Assembly (NCBI GenBank): GCA_000151295.1
Contig: GG745391.1
Span: 88,468-110,911, forward strand
Direction of reading: 5' to 3'
From: Allomyces macrogynus ATCC 38327
Lineage: Eukaryota; Blastocladiomycota; Blastocladiomycetes; Blastocladiales; Blastocladiaceae
DNA length: 22,444 bases
The position numbers were made by a program, and so were the translations under genes. The first letter of the stretch is position 1. Each line of letters opens with the position of its first letter. Shown in pieces: positions 1 to 10,694 of this stretch. The notes below the pieces were generated by a model that was not told the DNA's origin, made no database searches, and saw nothing but the letters and a program-made list of their open reading frames with translations.

Positions 1-3000
1 GTACGCCGCCATCTGCGCCTGCTGCGTGACCACCGGCGCCGGCGGCGGCATCATCACCGGCGCCGGCGGCAACTCCGGTACCCCCTGTTGCTCCTCGGCC
101 GTCGCCTCCAAGTCACGGAACAGCTGGTTGAACGCGAGCCCGACGGTCCCGCCAAACGTGGGTGCGCCCGGTGTCGGCGCGCGGGCGACCGGGTACGCCG
201 GCGGTGCCGGCGGCGCGAGTGCCGCGCCCGGCGGCGGCATCTCGGTCATCGCCGGCGCGGACCGCACGTACTGGTCGGGCACAGCGGCAGCGAGCGTGAC
301 GACCGACACGCGCGCCCCGCCCATGGGCGACGGCGGCGGGTACATATACGCGTGCGCGTGCGGCGAGGCCGGCGGCAGCGGCGAAGGCGGGGGTGGCGGG
401 GACGCGGGCGACATGGCGTGAGTCGCGTCGATTCCGGGCGGCACGGCCATGGGCATAACCGATTTGAGCACGGAACTGGATCCGCCGACACGCGGGTCCA
501 TTGCCTCGTACTCGGCCAGGGAGGCGGTCGGGATGTTCTTGATGGCGCCGGACGCGTCGCCCTCGTGGTGGCCGTCGTCAGCGCCCTCGATTTGCCGCGT
601 CGTGCCCCACGAAAAGTCGTCAAAGTGCCAAAACTATGTTTGATGGAAGTAAGTGAACGAGTTCAAACGCACGATCGATACCGGGAAAGGAAAAACACCA
701 AAACTTACGCGTAGAGCGGCAGCACAATCGAGACACGGGCATGGGCCAGGACAATGTAGACGACGATCCACAGCACGTACTCGTACTGCTTCTTGACGAG
801 CAAGATGATGAAAAGATGCGACCCGTAGAGACCCGCGAGCCCCGCGAGCACCAAATAGTACTGGTCGACACCCTCGATGCACATGCGCACAATCAGCGAG
901 TACAAGTAGATCGTGGACGCCGGCAAAATCAGCGTCGAGAGCAAGTCCATGAAGACGAGCGTCTTCATCGAGACAAAGCACACCGAGCACAGTCGCGGCA
1001 GCTTCATCACCTCGTACAAGTTGTGGAACGTGGAGTTGATCCACCGCCGCCGCTGCGAGAGCAGCACCGCAAACGAATCGGGAATATCCGTGTGGCACAC
1101 GGCAGACGGAATGAACTCGAGCCGGCGTGACGGGAAATGCTTGAGCAGCAGCGTTGTCAGGTACCGGTCCTCGCCGAGATGTAGCAGGTTCTTGGAGTGC
1201 AGCGTGTGCACCTTGTTCACCTTGTAGTCCTCGATGATCTCGTCCGAGACGAGGAACGCGCCGCCCTTGTGGTCGCGAATCCGGTACATCGAAAAGCACC
1301 CGGGCAAGCACGTCACCGACCCAAAAATCGACTCGAAAGCCTTGCCGAGATGGTGGTTGATGTAGTACTCGTGCACCTGGATCGCCGTGACCCACGACGC
1401 CCACTTGTTCGACACCATGGTCTCACCGCACACGCCAATCTTGCGCTGGTCGTTGACCATGGCGGCCACAAGCTCGTTCATCGAGTCCGGCTCGACCTCG
1501 GTATCCGCGTCCACCATCAGGCAATACTCGTAGACTTTCGGATCGACGCCAACCACGTGCTTGATATGGTAATACAAGTCGTACTCGAACGGCGACATTG
1601 GCCGCTGGTTGAGCACCTTGTTGAAGAAGTTCATGAGAATCAGCTGCGAGTCGCGCTTGCCGCGATTTCCCGGTTTCGGTTTCTTGGCCTCGTCGGGCTT
1701 GCCCACTTTCGCAATCACGATATACGGCACGCGGTGCTCCTTGTACGTGTACCAGCCCGAATAAGCCTTGCCCATGTTGATTTTGTCGGCGCCCTTGCCG
1801 AGCGCGTGGTAGAATTTCGGTTCCGGCTCCTCGCCCTGCCACCCGAGCATCTCGAGCGCGATGCGTGGCGTCGGCGCCGGGTTGCCCTTGCCCGTGATAT
1901 TGCCGTCACACACGACGACAATCAGCTTCTTGTTGTCCTCGTAGTCGCACGCGGCCAGCGTTTCAAGCGTGACGCGCATCGAGTGCCCCTCCGTGTAACA
2001 CGGGACAAAGCACAGCGTATACGCGTTCATCTGCGCCGGCTTGAACCGGAACGAGAGAGCAGCGAGACAAGGAACTTGATCACGACAATCGAGTAGATCG
2101 AGCCCGAGATGGCCAGCAGCATCGGGTTGCCAAACGCGCAAATCGACTTGTAGATGGGCGGCGTGACGCGGCCCGCAAAGAACAACTTGTCGAGACACTT
2201 GAGTGCCGCGCCCGCCGACGTCTGCGTCAATTTGCCTGACAAGTCGGTCCCGACCCCGCGCGCGAGCACGGTCGTGAAATTGGCCTGCAGGAACATGGCG
2301 CGCGCGTTGGGCACGATCTGCACCGCTTCGTAGGACGCGGTGGCCACATTGTCCGTCTGGTAGATGACGGCCTGCTTGAGGTAGCTCGTCATGTCGTAGG
2401 CCTTGGTCAGGACCACGACGTAACTCGGGTGGTCCGTGTCGGAAAAGTTTTTCGGAATCGCGGCCGGGTCCAACAAAATGTCGCCCACGACCATGCGGTT
2501 CACGTCGCGCCACGTCGCGTCCGAGTAGAAACACGACTCGGTCTCGCCGGAGCGCCCACCGGGTTTCGGGCACCCAACGAGCCGCCCGTCCGAGGTCAAG
2601 TTCAGCGTGCCCGACGCGTCGGTCACAATGCGTTTCATGATCCACGTATCGGCGGCGCGCACCGACGCCACACACGCGGCTAAGTCCGTGTCGGCGTAGG
2701 CGTCCGAGTCGGCGGCCGGGTGCGCGAGTTTCGTGAACGCCGGAATCATGCTCGACACGTCTTTCCCGACGTACGGCTTCAGGTACTTGCCGAGGACCGT
2801 TTGTGACTTGGTGATATCGAGCACGCGGCCGTTGGCGACGACGAGGTTGCGCGAGGTCGCGACCTGGTACCAGGTCATGGTTCCGAGCAGTTGCGGGCAC
2901 AAAAGCGAGTTGGAGACTTCGAGCCATCCGATCGACAGGACCGAGGCCAGCACGACCATCATGACAAGCGCGAATTTCTCGCGCCAGGCCTGGATCACAT

Positions 3001-3597
3001 CTATAGTTGCCGACGATGGGGTCATTTCGTTGCGTCCGTGCGGGGCAAGCGCGATTCGATCTGGAAGGTAAAGCGCGTACCCTTGCCGCGGATCCCGCAC
3101 AGCTTGAGCACCCACTCGGGCACCCAACCCGCGAGCAGCGTGACAATAAACAGCCACAGTTTGCGCTCGCTCGTCATCTTGCCCAAAAACACGTTATCGG
3201 GCTTGACTGACTTGCGCAACTTCGTGCCCGGCGGGTACTTGGACGTCTTGCCTGCACCGGCATTCCCGACCGTGCTGAGTGCCGCCGTCGATGAATTGCC
3301 TATCCATTCGCGTCAGCACCCGCATCGGTCAATGGAATCCGCAGGGCTCGGCGTACCTATCGCAAACCGGTTCGTCTGCACCGATAAAGCGGGCGAACTC
3401 GCGGCGGCGAGCCGCGCCGTCGACCCGCCGGGCAGATCGGTCGTGCTCGGGTCGTACGCGGACCGCGTGCCGATCTGTGTCGTCGACGGCGAGTCGTCTT
3501 TTAGGGCCGTCGTGTACCCGGTCGTCGCGCCGGCGCCGCCAACGGTCGTTGGCAGCCGGTGTAGCGGGCGCCCGGGGACGCCGCCGGGGGCCGCCAT
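1..3597 (-). CDS. Chitin synthase, family-2 catalytic domain with cytochrome-b5-like domain (class IV/V-like), 3' end outside the window
   Basis: This membrane enzyme polymerises UDP-GlcNAc into chitin at the plasma membrane. The start is ATG 3597, the first ATG after an in-frame stop. Introns fit at 3356-3300 (57 nt), 3080-3001 (80 nt) and about 708-634. Two membrane segments (about residues 128-147 and 163-183) flank the AWREK motif. A cytochrome-b5-like segment follows (about 194-242: TWYQVATSRN, VLDITKS), then a third membrane segment (about 455-470). The catalytic domain shows PCYTEG (about 487), VDADTEV (about 654), GEDRYL (about 764) and QRRRWINST (about 804). Three further membrane segments end in LPLYA and FWHFDDFSWGTTRQ. 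After that comes a proline/alanine-rich tail that is still open at position 1. No myosin motor domain is visible. The frame slips by one base near 2050 and again at the last intron; each slip is mended by a single added base. Family identity is certain. The exact class and the 3' end are not. Confidence 0.93.
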
Positions 3598-4206
3598 GAT
3601 GGTGTGCGCTGCGTGCAACGCAGGGCGTCAAGTGTCGAGTTGGATCGCGGGCGGCGAGGGTGGTGGGTCGGATCGGGTGGACGGACGTGGATGCAAAGTG
3701 ATCGGGCCGAGTCGAGTTGCAAAACGAGAGGACGCGGGGGGCGCGGTGCGGGGTCGCGGCAGGGGAGGACAGATCGTGGCAGGCAGGGAGGCAGCGCGAC
3801 CCCTGGCGGGGGCCTCGACGGTCGTAGTTTGACGCGGTCGTGAATCGAGAAGACCGCAGTGGAATGCAGCAAGTTGGGGCGCGACGCGTGCATGCGAAAG
3901 GGTGCGAGGAGGAGGGGGCGTGGGCGGTCACGGCTCGACGTCAGGTGCGTTTCGTTTAGAGGGTGCGAGCTGGGGAGACAGCTTTGTGCATCAACTGCGA
4001 GTCGCAATGTGACCGCGTCGTTCAACACGACAAAAACGTCGACCAACGCGCCTCTCCACCTCCTCACGGTATGCGGACCAACAAAAGCATGCTCAAACCA
4101 AACCAAACCATTGCATTCGCACAAACCAAAACCAAAACCAAAACCAAAACCAAAACCAAAAACCAAACTCGCCCAAAATCAATCGCGACCCAACCACTAT
4201 CTTGCT
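3598..4206. other. Intergenic: chitin synthase promoter side / Ndc1 3' side
   Basis: I see no gene in this stretch. Both neighbours lie on the minus strand, so it must hold the Ndc1 transcript end and the chitin synthase promoter. Long open frames cross it on both strands, but they have skewed composition and no family motif. The only marked structure is the CCAAAA hexamer repeat at 4121-4168. Confidence 0.6.
4121..4168. repeat. CCAAAA/TTTTGG hexanucleotide microsatellite
   Basis: About seven imperfect copies of ACCAAA (TTTTGG on the minus strand) stand in tandem. Shorter AAACC words just upstream (about 4094-4110) look like degenerate continuation. It lies 40 bases beyond the Ndc1 stop, in the presumed Ndc1 3' untranslated region or the chitin synthase upstream region. 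The array is too short and too interior to be a telomere. Confidence 0.85.
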
Positions 4207-6558
4207 TCACTCGCTGTCCCCCACAATCTCCCTGACCAGCTCCGCATGCCGCTTACTCAGTCGCGGCACGACCTCGGCGCGCACATACTCCGGGAACGTC
4301 CCGACAATCACGAGCACCGCGGCAACGCACGCCTCATACACGGCCAGCACGCGTGCGACCGGCGTATCCACCGCGGCCCGCGAGCGCCATTCGGCCAACG
4401 GCGTCGCCAATACGACCTTCGGCCACGCCATGTCCTTGCTGACCCCGAGTGCATTCCCACCGCCAATCCGCACCTGCACCCGGCGGCGCAGAACGCGCGT
4501 CGATGCAGCGACCACCGCCCGGGGCCACGCGAGTGCCGCGACCGCAGCCACCGCAACGGGATCCTGGCCGTCGCGCACGGTCCCGGCCATCAGGTCGGTA
4601 CTCACTTCCACGACGTGCAGGAGCGTCGACAAGACGGTCGCGATATCCGGATAGACCAACCCGTAAGGATCCTCGGTTTTCGAAAAATGCACGAGCTGCG
4701 CCACGCCCAAGGCGGCCCACGACGCCGCCTGGTAGTCGGCGACGGCCATGGTCAGCTTGATGCGCGTGTAGGCGGCGCGCACGTAGGCAGCGACGGTCGT
4801 CTGCTCAAACTGCGTGCCGATCCATCGGACGAGCCGTTCCGCGAGACCCGGCGTCACGCTCGTGCGCGCGCCGACGACAAACGCCGCGCCGGCGGGAACC
4901 GTTTGGACCGTGGTTGTCGGCGCCGACGTCGACGTCGCGGCCGCGGAAGCGGAGGCAGTCGACGCCGCGGGCATCGTGCCCCAGACGAACGGCGCGACGG
5001 GGCCCGTCGAGAGGGACGCGGTCGGGGCCGCCTTGGCGGAGATAGCGGGCGCGGCCTTGGTCGCAGCGGGCGCGGTGGACAAGAGTTGCACGATCGTTTG
5101 GGGCAGAAACTGCACCTTGATCCAATCCCACGCCTTGCCAACCCACTCTTTCGGATCGACCGACTTGGGATTCGGCGGGGCCTTGAACACGGGCACGGCG
5201 CCCGGAACCATTGGCGTGGCAGCGGTCGCGGAAGCCCCAGCGGGCACGGGCGCAACGGCGGCGGGCGGCGGGACGGCGACGGCGGAGAGCATGCCGGCGG
5301 TGATGGCGTCGAGCATGAGGAGCGAGGCGGTGCGGACGTCGGTCCAGGTGTTGCGGTCGGGCTGGTCGCGGAAGAGCGCGACGCGGCGGTTCGACCGCGT
5401 CGACACGTTCATGGCCAGGTCCTGGAACGCGTGGTGTTGCAAGAGCGGCTTGTCGTGCAGGTTCAGGCCCTCGATCAGGACTTGGTTGGTCGAGGTGACG
5501 GCCAGGTTCTGGTATGAGCGGACGAGGTGGTCAGCAGTCGCAACAAGAGAAGCGCGATTTGAAGAATACACGTACCCGTGTCGCGCACAAATCGCACACC
5601 AATGCGACCATATTCCACTGCAGATACGCCAACCAATGCACAAAGAACAACCCCAGCACGACCACTGGACTGAGCCAGTGCCCCGCGTAATCCCAGGCCG
5701 TCCACTCGAGCGCGCCGCGCAGCATGACGCGCGACACGATCGACGCCATGGCCGGCGTGATCCAGGCGCCGACCATCCAGAACCCGGCCGTGAACAGGAC
5801 CGACGACTTTATGGCATTGGCAGTGACATTGGCGGTCAGCGCCAGGTAGTGGCCGTAGGTGCGGTGCTGCGGGAGCGGGAAGGGCGGGGTCGTGTCGGTG
5901 CCGACGAGCGTGGCCGCCGATTGGTACAGTGTCGCCGAGACGAGGAGGCTTGTGACGAGGTCAATGGCACGGACGTTGACGCGGCCGCTGGAATTGGAAG
6001 GTGGTCCGTTAGCGAACCGATCGCCAAGAAATGAAGGAAACAATAGGGAATCACGCACTCGTTCGTCCAGAGCGCCCAGTAGGCCGAGTATCCCGACGTG
6101 ATAGACGCCGACAGGAACCACGCCGAAACAAAGTACATGGCAACCGCGAGAACGTTGGGCGCCTCGAGCAGCGCGAGCGCGGCCCAGGTCGGGCGCGGCG
6201 GCGGAATCCGGCGGCGGCGGTACGTGTAGAGCTTGTAGCAGAGCACGGGGAAGACGGCCACGATAAACTCGCCGAGCGAGCGCACGAGCGACATTGGGTG
6301 TGCCAAGTCGCGGATCAAAGCTACGCTCGGGATCACCGAGTGCGCCGTTACGACGCGCAGGACGTGCGTGCCGGCAAACAGGAGCGCTGACGCGTTTAGG
6401 AGCAGCGACTTGTTGAGCTGCGTGCCGGCGAGCGCCGTGAATGACGACAGGGGCGCCATGGCCGCAGCTGTGGGGGTTGCGGCAACTGCGGCGGGCGCAG
6501 GCGCGCCATGCCCAAAGGCAGTGCGGACCAGTGGCGGAGCACCTCGTGCACGGTTCAT
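4207..6558 (-). CDS. NDC1: Nucleoporin Ndc1 (pore membrane protein)
   Basis: Ndc1 anchors nuclear pore complexes, and in fungi also spindle pole bodies, in the nuclear envelope. ATG 6558 opens an Ala/Pro-rich leader. Several membrane segments follow (about residues 50-70, 94-111, 130-155 and 165-187, plus three more before the intron). A GT-AG intron at 5575-5509 (67 nt, donor gtacgt, branch-like ctgacc) then joins NLAVTSTNQV. The diagnostic Ndc1 segment comes next: HHAFQDLAMNVSTRS, then NRRVALFRD and NTWTDVR. This matches the QDL...RR..F...W pattern of animal and fungal Ndc1. A low-complexity Ala/Pro linker and a helical C-terminal domain end at TGA 4207-4209. The exons give about 761 residues if one base is added near 5990, where the frame moves from TDHLPIP to SGRVNVRAIDL. 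Family assignment rests on topology plus that segment. Confidence 0.85.
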
Positions 6559-7056
6559 GGTATCGTCTTGGCCACTCAGCGCGCTGTGGTCGGCGGGTAA
6601 CGGGTACTTGATGATGGGGTGAGGACTTGTGGGCAAACAGGTGACCGGGCACCGACAGGGCGTCGGGTCGCGAGGATCCTTTGCCGAATTAGCGCGCAAT
6701 ACACAATGCGGCAAGTTGAAGAGATTGTGCGCGGTGCCAGCGGGCAGCGTCGTGGTGCCGACGACGATCCGGCGCAGAAGACGAACACGACGACGAGCAA
6801 AATGAGGCCTGATCAGAGCCACGTGCCAGTGGCGTGGAGCAAGCCCTTGATCAGCGCTGGCTTTGGCTCTGTTTTGCACTGTCCCTTGCTCTAAGCCCTT
6901 TGCGGTTTGCATCACGATCACAACCGACCATCTGCAAGGATACCAGGAGCGCAACCGCGCGCACGACGAGTTCAGCTGCAACGATCGCGGTTTTGCAACG
7001 TCTGATCTCGGCCACGCTGCCTGGCAGAACGTTCAAGAGGCACAACCAACACCATC
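6559..7056. promoter_or_regulatory. Divergent promoter region between Ndc1 and Naa35
   Basis: This 498-bp interval separates the minus-strand Ndc1 start from the plus-strand Naa35 start, so both promoters should lie here. I see no clear TATA box and no convincing small gene. Both ATGs have a purine-rich or CACC-type context (CACCATCATGG for Naa35). Confidence 0.5.
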
Positions 7057-9964
7057 ATGGAGGCCACCAGCAACGATGCCGGCCAGCAGCCACCAGAAAA
7101 CAACAGGAAACCGGCCGAGTCCTTTGTCGATATCACGCAATGGCTCGAGACCGAGACTAATGGTGCGCGGGCGACTGGCTGATCACGACCTGGCTGCCGT
7201 TTGTTCGCCATGAGCTCGACTGATCAGCACTGAACGCTCCGCAGCCTTGCCCACGGGTCACGTCGTGCGATCCGACTCGTTTCTCATGATTGACGCCATG
7301 ATGGCCATTGAGATCATGACGCCGAAGATGGACGCGGGTCTCGTCACCCTCGAGGATCTGCGCACGCCCGCGCTCGACCGCGCCTGGGTCGAGGCCACAG
7401 CCGATCGGCTGGCTGCGTCTGAGCACGGCGACCGTGACATGACGGCGACCATGGTCGCGCTGCTCCTTGCCGAAGTACGCATCCTCCACCTGTTGGCGTG
7501 CCGAAATGCCAAACTGATCGCTACCGTCCCCCTCCCCCACACCCACAGACGTCGTTCCTCTACGGTCTCCCGCTCGCAGACACGCTCTTCACGTGCGCCT
7601 ACGTGCAGCACGTCGACGCCTTGGACGCCTTGGCCGCAAACCACCCTGCGATCGCTGCGCTCCGCGCGTCGATCCGCGGCACGATCAAGCTCGCCGGCGG
7701 GGTCGTGACACTGATGCGGCAAGCCGGCGTCTACGAGGACGAGGATTTCTCGACCGAGGCGCACCACTTTGACCTGTTACCCGACGTGCGCGAGATTGAC
7801 ATTGTGGCAGATCTCGTGGCGGCCGAAAAGCGGGTCAAGGGTACCGACTTGGCCCCGCTCGTCGCACTGCATCGGCACGCGCTGGTCGCGTTCTCGCGCG
7901 TGTCGGTGCGCGACATGGACGCAGCGTCGGACGCGATTGGGTTGTTGCGGTGCGCGCTCGAGACGGTGCGCGACCAGGTCATGCCAAACATCGATTTGGG
8001 TGGGGACGATTGGTGGGTGTGGGGGTTCAACCCGCGCGCGAACCGGAAACTGGTCGTGGCGTGCCCGCCGCGCAACATCAAGTTGATGGGCATTGACGCG
8101 GTGCGTCTCACTATTTCTCCCCTCCTCAATCCGCGACACCGAACTGACCAGCCACCACAACTCCAGGCCCTGGATTTCTGGTCCAAGCTCACCACCCACT
8201 TCTCGATCCTCGCCTCGCTCCCGCCTGTGATCCGCGCCGTTGACATTCTCCCGCTCACGACCTACCTCTCATCCACCCCGGCAATCGGCTTTTCCGCGAT
8301 CCCGCGCGCCTTACTCCAGTACGTGCTCCTCGCGCACGACCTGCGCATGCTCGGCACGACCCCGTTCTCGCAATGGATCAAGCAACTGTGTGCCGAATCC
8401 GCCGACCCGCCGTACCTGACCCCCATGGCGTGCGGCCTGGTCGCGTCGGTTGCGGTCACGGACCCGCGCGCGCGCGCGATGATGGCGAAACAAGTGGACG
8501 AGCGCGTCGCACCCCTGTTGCGCGCCGTGTTCCAGACACTCGACCGCAATATTTTGGACTTGTTGCGATCGGCACTGCACAATCCGGCGCGGCAGCGGCG
8601 CATGGTGTCGAAAATCTTTAAGTACCTGGACCAGACCCAGGCGGCGGCCGAGGAGTGGGATACGCAGTTGCAGGAAGTGATGCGCGAGGTACCGTCCCAT
8701 CCGCCCTCCTTCCATTCGCTCCTCCTCCTCCTCGTCTCACCCCCAATTTCACTAGTCCGGCGACCCGTTCTACCTGACCACCTTCACTTATGCCCTGAAA
8801 CTCCGGGCCATGGTGCACTACATCGACGTCGGCTCCTCGCTCGCCATCTACGCCCCCCGCGAGCTGCCCGCGCTCTACTACCACATCGACCACCTCCTCT
8901 CGGCCCACGGGTCCGCGCTCGACCGGCAAGCGCGGTGCGCGACCTACGCGCACTTACGCGTCGCACACGCGCTCGAGGCCGTCCAAGCCCGCCCGAGCTC
9001 CGCGCTCCGTAAACGTGCGGGCAAGGCCAAGCCGGCGCCGCAGTTTGCATCGGTCGCAACCGACTTGCTGGCGGACCCGGAATGGCGGTGGATCGATGCG
9101 CGCCGTGCGATGGCGGCGGGAATGTTTTTGGTGTTGGCGGTCACGGGGGAGCCGTTGGACGAGGAGGTCGGAGGGGAGGGGGATACGCCGCGGCCGGCGG
9201 GCAAGGGGTACGGGTGGCGGCTGCAGTACGTGCAGCGGTTCCGCGCGCTGCATGCCGCGGGGACGCCGGAGCCGAGGACGGCCGAAATGTACTTGGCCGA
9301 TGTGATGCAAGCGGTACGGATCATGGTGCTTTCGCGCTTCGAGAAGGAAGAACTGACGCTCTGTTTTTGTTGTCGGTAGCGCGCGAATCCGGCCGCGACC
9401 CTGGCCGCGGCCTCCGCGCACTTTGCCATGGCGCACGCGCATTTGACCGCGCTCGCCTCGTCGGCGGAGCGCGCCGCACAGGCGCTGCATCTCGGCGCAC
9501 TCCAGGGTAACTGGGCGCGCGAGCACGCGGTCCAGGTCGTACAGGGTCTTCTCGATACGTGTACGGCGTCGCAGACGGCCGTGGAGCAACTGAGCGTGTA
9601 CCTGCCGCGCCCGGCGACGCCCGAAACCGCGGCGGCAGCGGCCAAGAAGCCGCCGCAGCAGAAGACGCCAGCGCGGCATAATCATGGGAAGAAGGGCAAG
9701 AAGGGGCCCGCGGGGAAAAAGCGCGGGCCGAGTGCCGGCGGGAAGGGCAAGGGGAAACCGGCGGCCAAGGAGAAGCATCAGGACGGGGAGGAGGGTGATG
9801 GGGAGGGGGATGGCGAGGTGGCCGCGGAGCCGCAGATCGTGTGGCCGATGGTGCGCGTCGAGTTTGGGCCCGAGTCGAGCCTGTTTGGGCGGCTGGTTGT
9901 GGACCGGCCTGCGGTCGTCGAGGAGGAACAGGTGGTGGTGGAGAATGCAGAAACGAGGGCGTAG
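7057..9964 (+). CDS. NAA35: NatC N-terminal acetyltransferase auxiliary subunit Naa35/Mak10
   Basis: This is the large scaffold and ribosome-anchor subunit of NatC, which with Naa30 and Naa38 acetylates Met-hydrophobic N-termini in the cytosol. Six exons are joined by GT-AG introns at 7163-7244, 7475-7548, 8101-8166, 8689-8755 and 9314-9379. They give exactly 2553 nt (850 residues) with no frame break. Exon 1 carries FVDITQWLE. Exon 2 carries SFLMIDAMMAIEIM followed by TPKMDAGL, the Mak10 signature. Exon 3 has LADTLFTCAYV and GVYEDEDFSTE. Exon 4 has the SRVS...IPRALLQYVLL region. Exon 5 has PFYLTTFTYALKLRAM. Exon 6 has a helical tail and a Lys/Gly/Pro-rich segment (about 9640-9790) that resembles the basic stretch in other Naa35 proteins, which contacts the ribosome. 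It is somewhat longer than the roughly 725-residue human protein. Confidence 0.92.
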
Positions 9965-10122
9965 GCGGGATTTCAAGGCCAAGATGGGCCGGTCTTGGCG
10001 ATTTGGTTGGAATACGATCTGGCCACGACAGCAGGAGAGCGGTCGCATTTTAACTGCCTCTCAAACAATCGAAACCAAGTTGGCATATCCATTTTTCCCA
10101 TCCCAAAACCGAATCATACTCG
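9965..10122. other. Short convergent intergenic spacer
   Basis: This spacer of 158 bp lies between the 3' ends of Naa35 (plus) and the unrecognised gene (minus). No coding signal is seen. It presumably holds both transcript ends. Confidence 0.5.
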
Positions 10123-10694
10123 TCAAACCTCGGCAAGCTTGGCGAGGATCGCGGCATGGAGTGTCGCGCGGTGCGCGTCGCCGCCGACCGTATCGAGAAG
10201 AGAGTCCATGGTTTCAAAAACGCGGCCCACAAGCGACGCGCGATTTGGATCTCGCCTTGCTGGGTCGTGGAGTGCAATCGGGAACAGGTCGAGGAGCTGG
10301 AGCGGGATCAGTGCCAGCAAACTCGCATCAACCGAAGCTACCAACGGCTGCGACAAGAACATACCACATACCCATGAGACGCAAGCTCGACGTGAACACA
10401 AGTCGCAGCCGCTTCACTTGCAGGCACCATGGCTTGCACGACGGGCGGCGTCGTGGTCAAGATGCAGTTACCGCGCTTTGCGGCGGAACTTTCGCGCGGG
10501 GGAAGCACGGTCGGATCCGTGACGCGTGTGAGCACGTTCTCCACCAGACAGGTATGATAGTAGTCGAGAAAACGCTGGAGTTTGGCCTGGACGGCCGCGT
10601 CGTCGCACGGATGGGTTGCGGAGCCTGGCGAGGATGCAGGGCCCGCGGAGTCGGGCGCCGCTGCGATTGCTGGTGCCGGTATGTTGTCGGTCAT
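10123..10694 (-). CDS. Unrecognised small protein, two exons (163 aa)
   Basis: I do not recognise this protein. Exon 1 runs from ATG 10694 to 10418. A GT-AG intron at 10417-10338 (80 nt, donor gtgaag, acceptor ggtag) joins codon phase 1 to exon 2 (10337-10123, stop TGA). The N-terminal 30 residues are Ala/Pro/Ser-rich and probably disordered. They are followed by a helix-like stretch (KLQRFLDYYHTCLVENVLTR). Exon 2 reads as leucine-rich helices (SLLALIPLQLLDLFPIAL, VFETMDSLLDTVG, HAAILAKLAEV). No signal peptide, membrane segment or catalytic motif is visible. Support comes from the frame being open in both exons, the phase-matched intron, codon usage like its neighbours, and the gene-sized gap it fills. 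It is divergent from prefoldin subunit 1 and convergent with Naa35. Confidence 0.55.

Noticed and set aside
2032..2060. A 29-nt GT-AG intron in the chitin synthase
   Set aside because: It restores the frame, but it is far shorter than any supported intron here (57 nt and up, apart from one doubtful 45-nt case), and it deletes residues expected before the catalytic domain.
705..3146. An uninterrupted 813-residue minus-strand reading frame taken as one protein
   Set aside because: Only the part from about 2060 downward is chitin synthase. The upstream part is an Arg-rich shadow of the true frame, which encodes the membrane and cytochrome-b5-like region.
3501..4166. Minus-strand frame beginning with repeated Phe-Gly
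   Set aside because: The FG repeat is just the TTTTGG microsatellite translated. No family signal follows.
4121..4168. Telomeric repeat
   Set aside because: The unit TTTTGG is not a standard fungal telomere repeat, the array is short, and it lies between two genes.
3859..5517. Plus-strand 552-residue Arg/His-rich frame opposite Ndc1
   Set aside because: It is the antisense shadow of a GC-rich gene. The minus strand carries the conserved Ndc1 sequence.
5989..6018. A 30-nt GT-AG mini-intron in Ndc1
   Set aside because: Its length is a multiple of three, so splicing it does not join the two conserved frames. It also removes a plausible coding segment.
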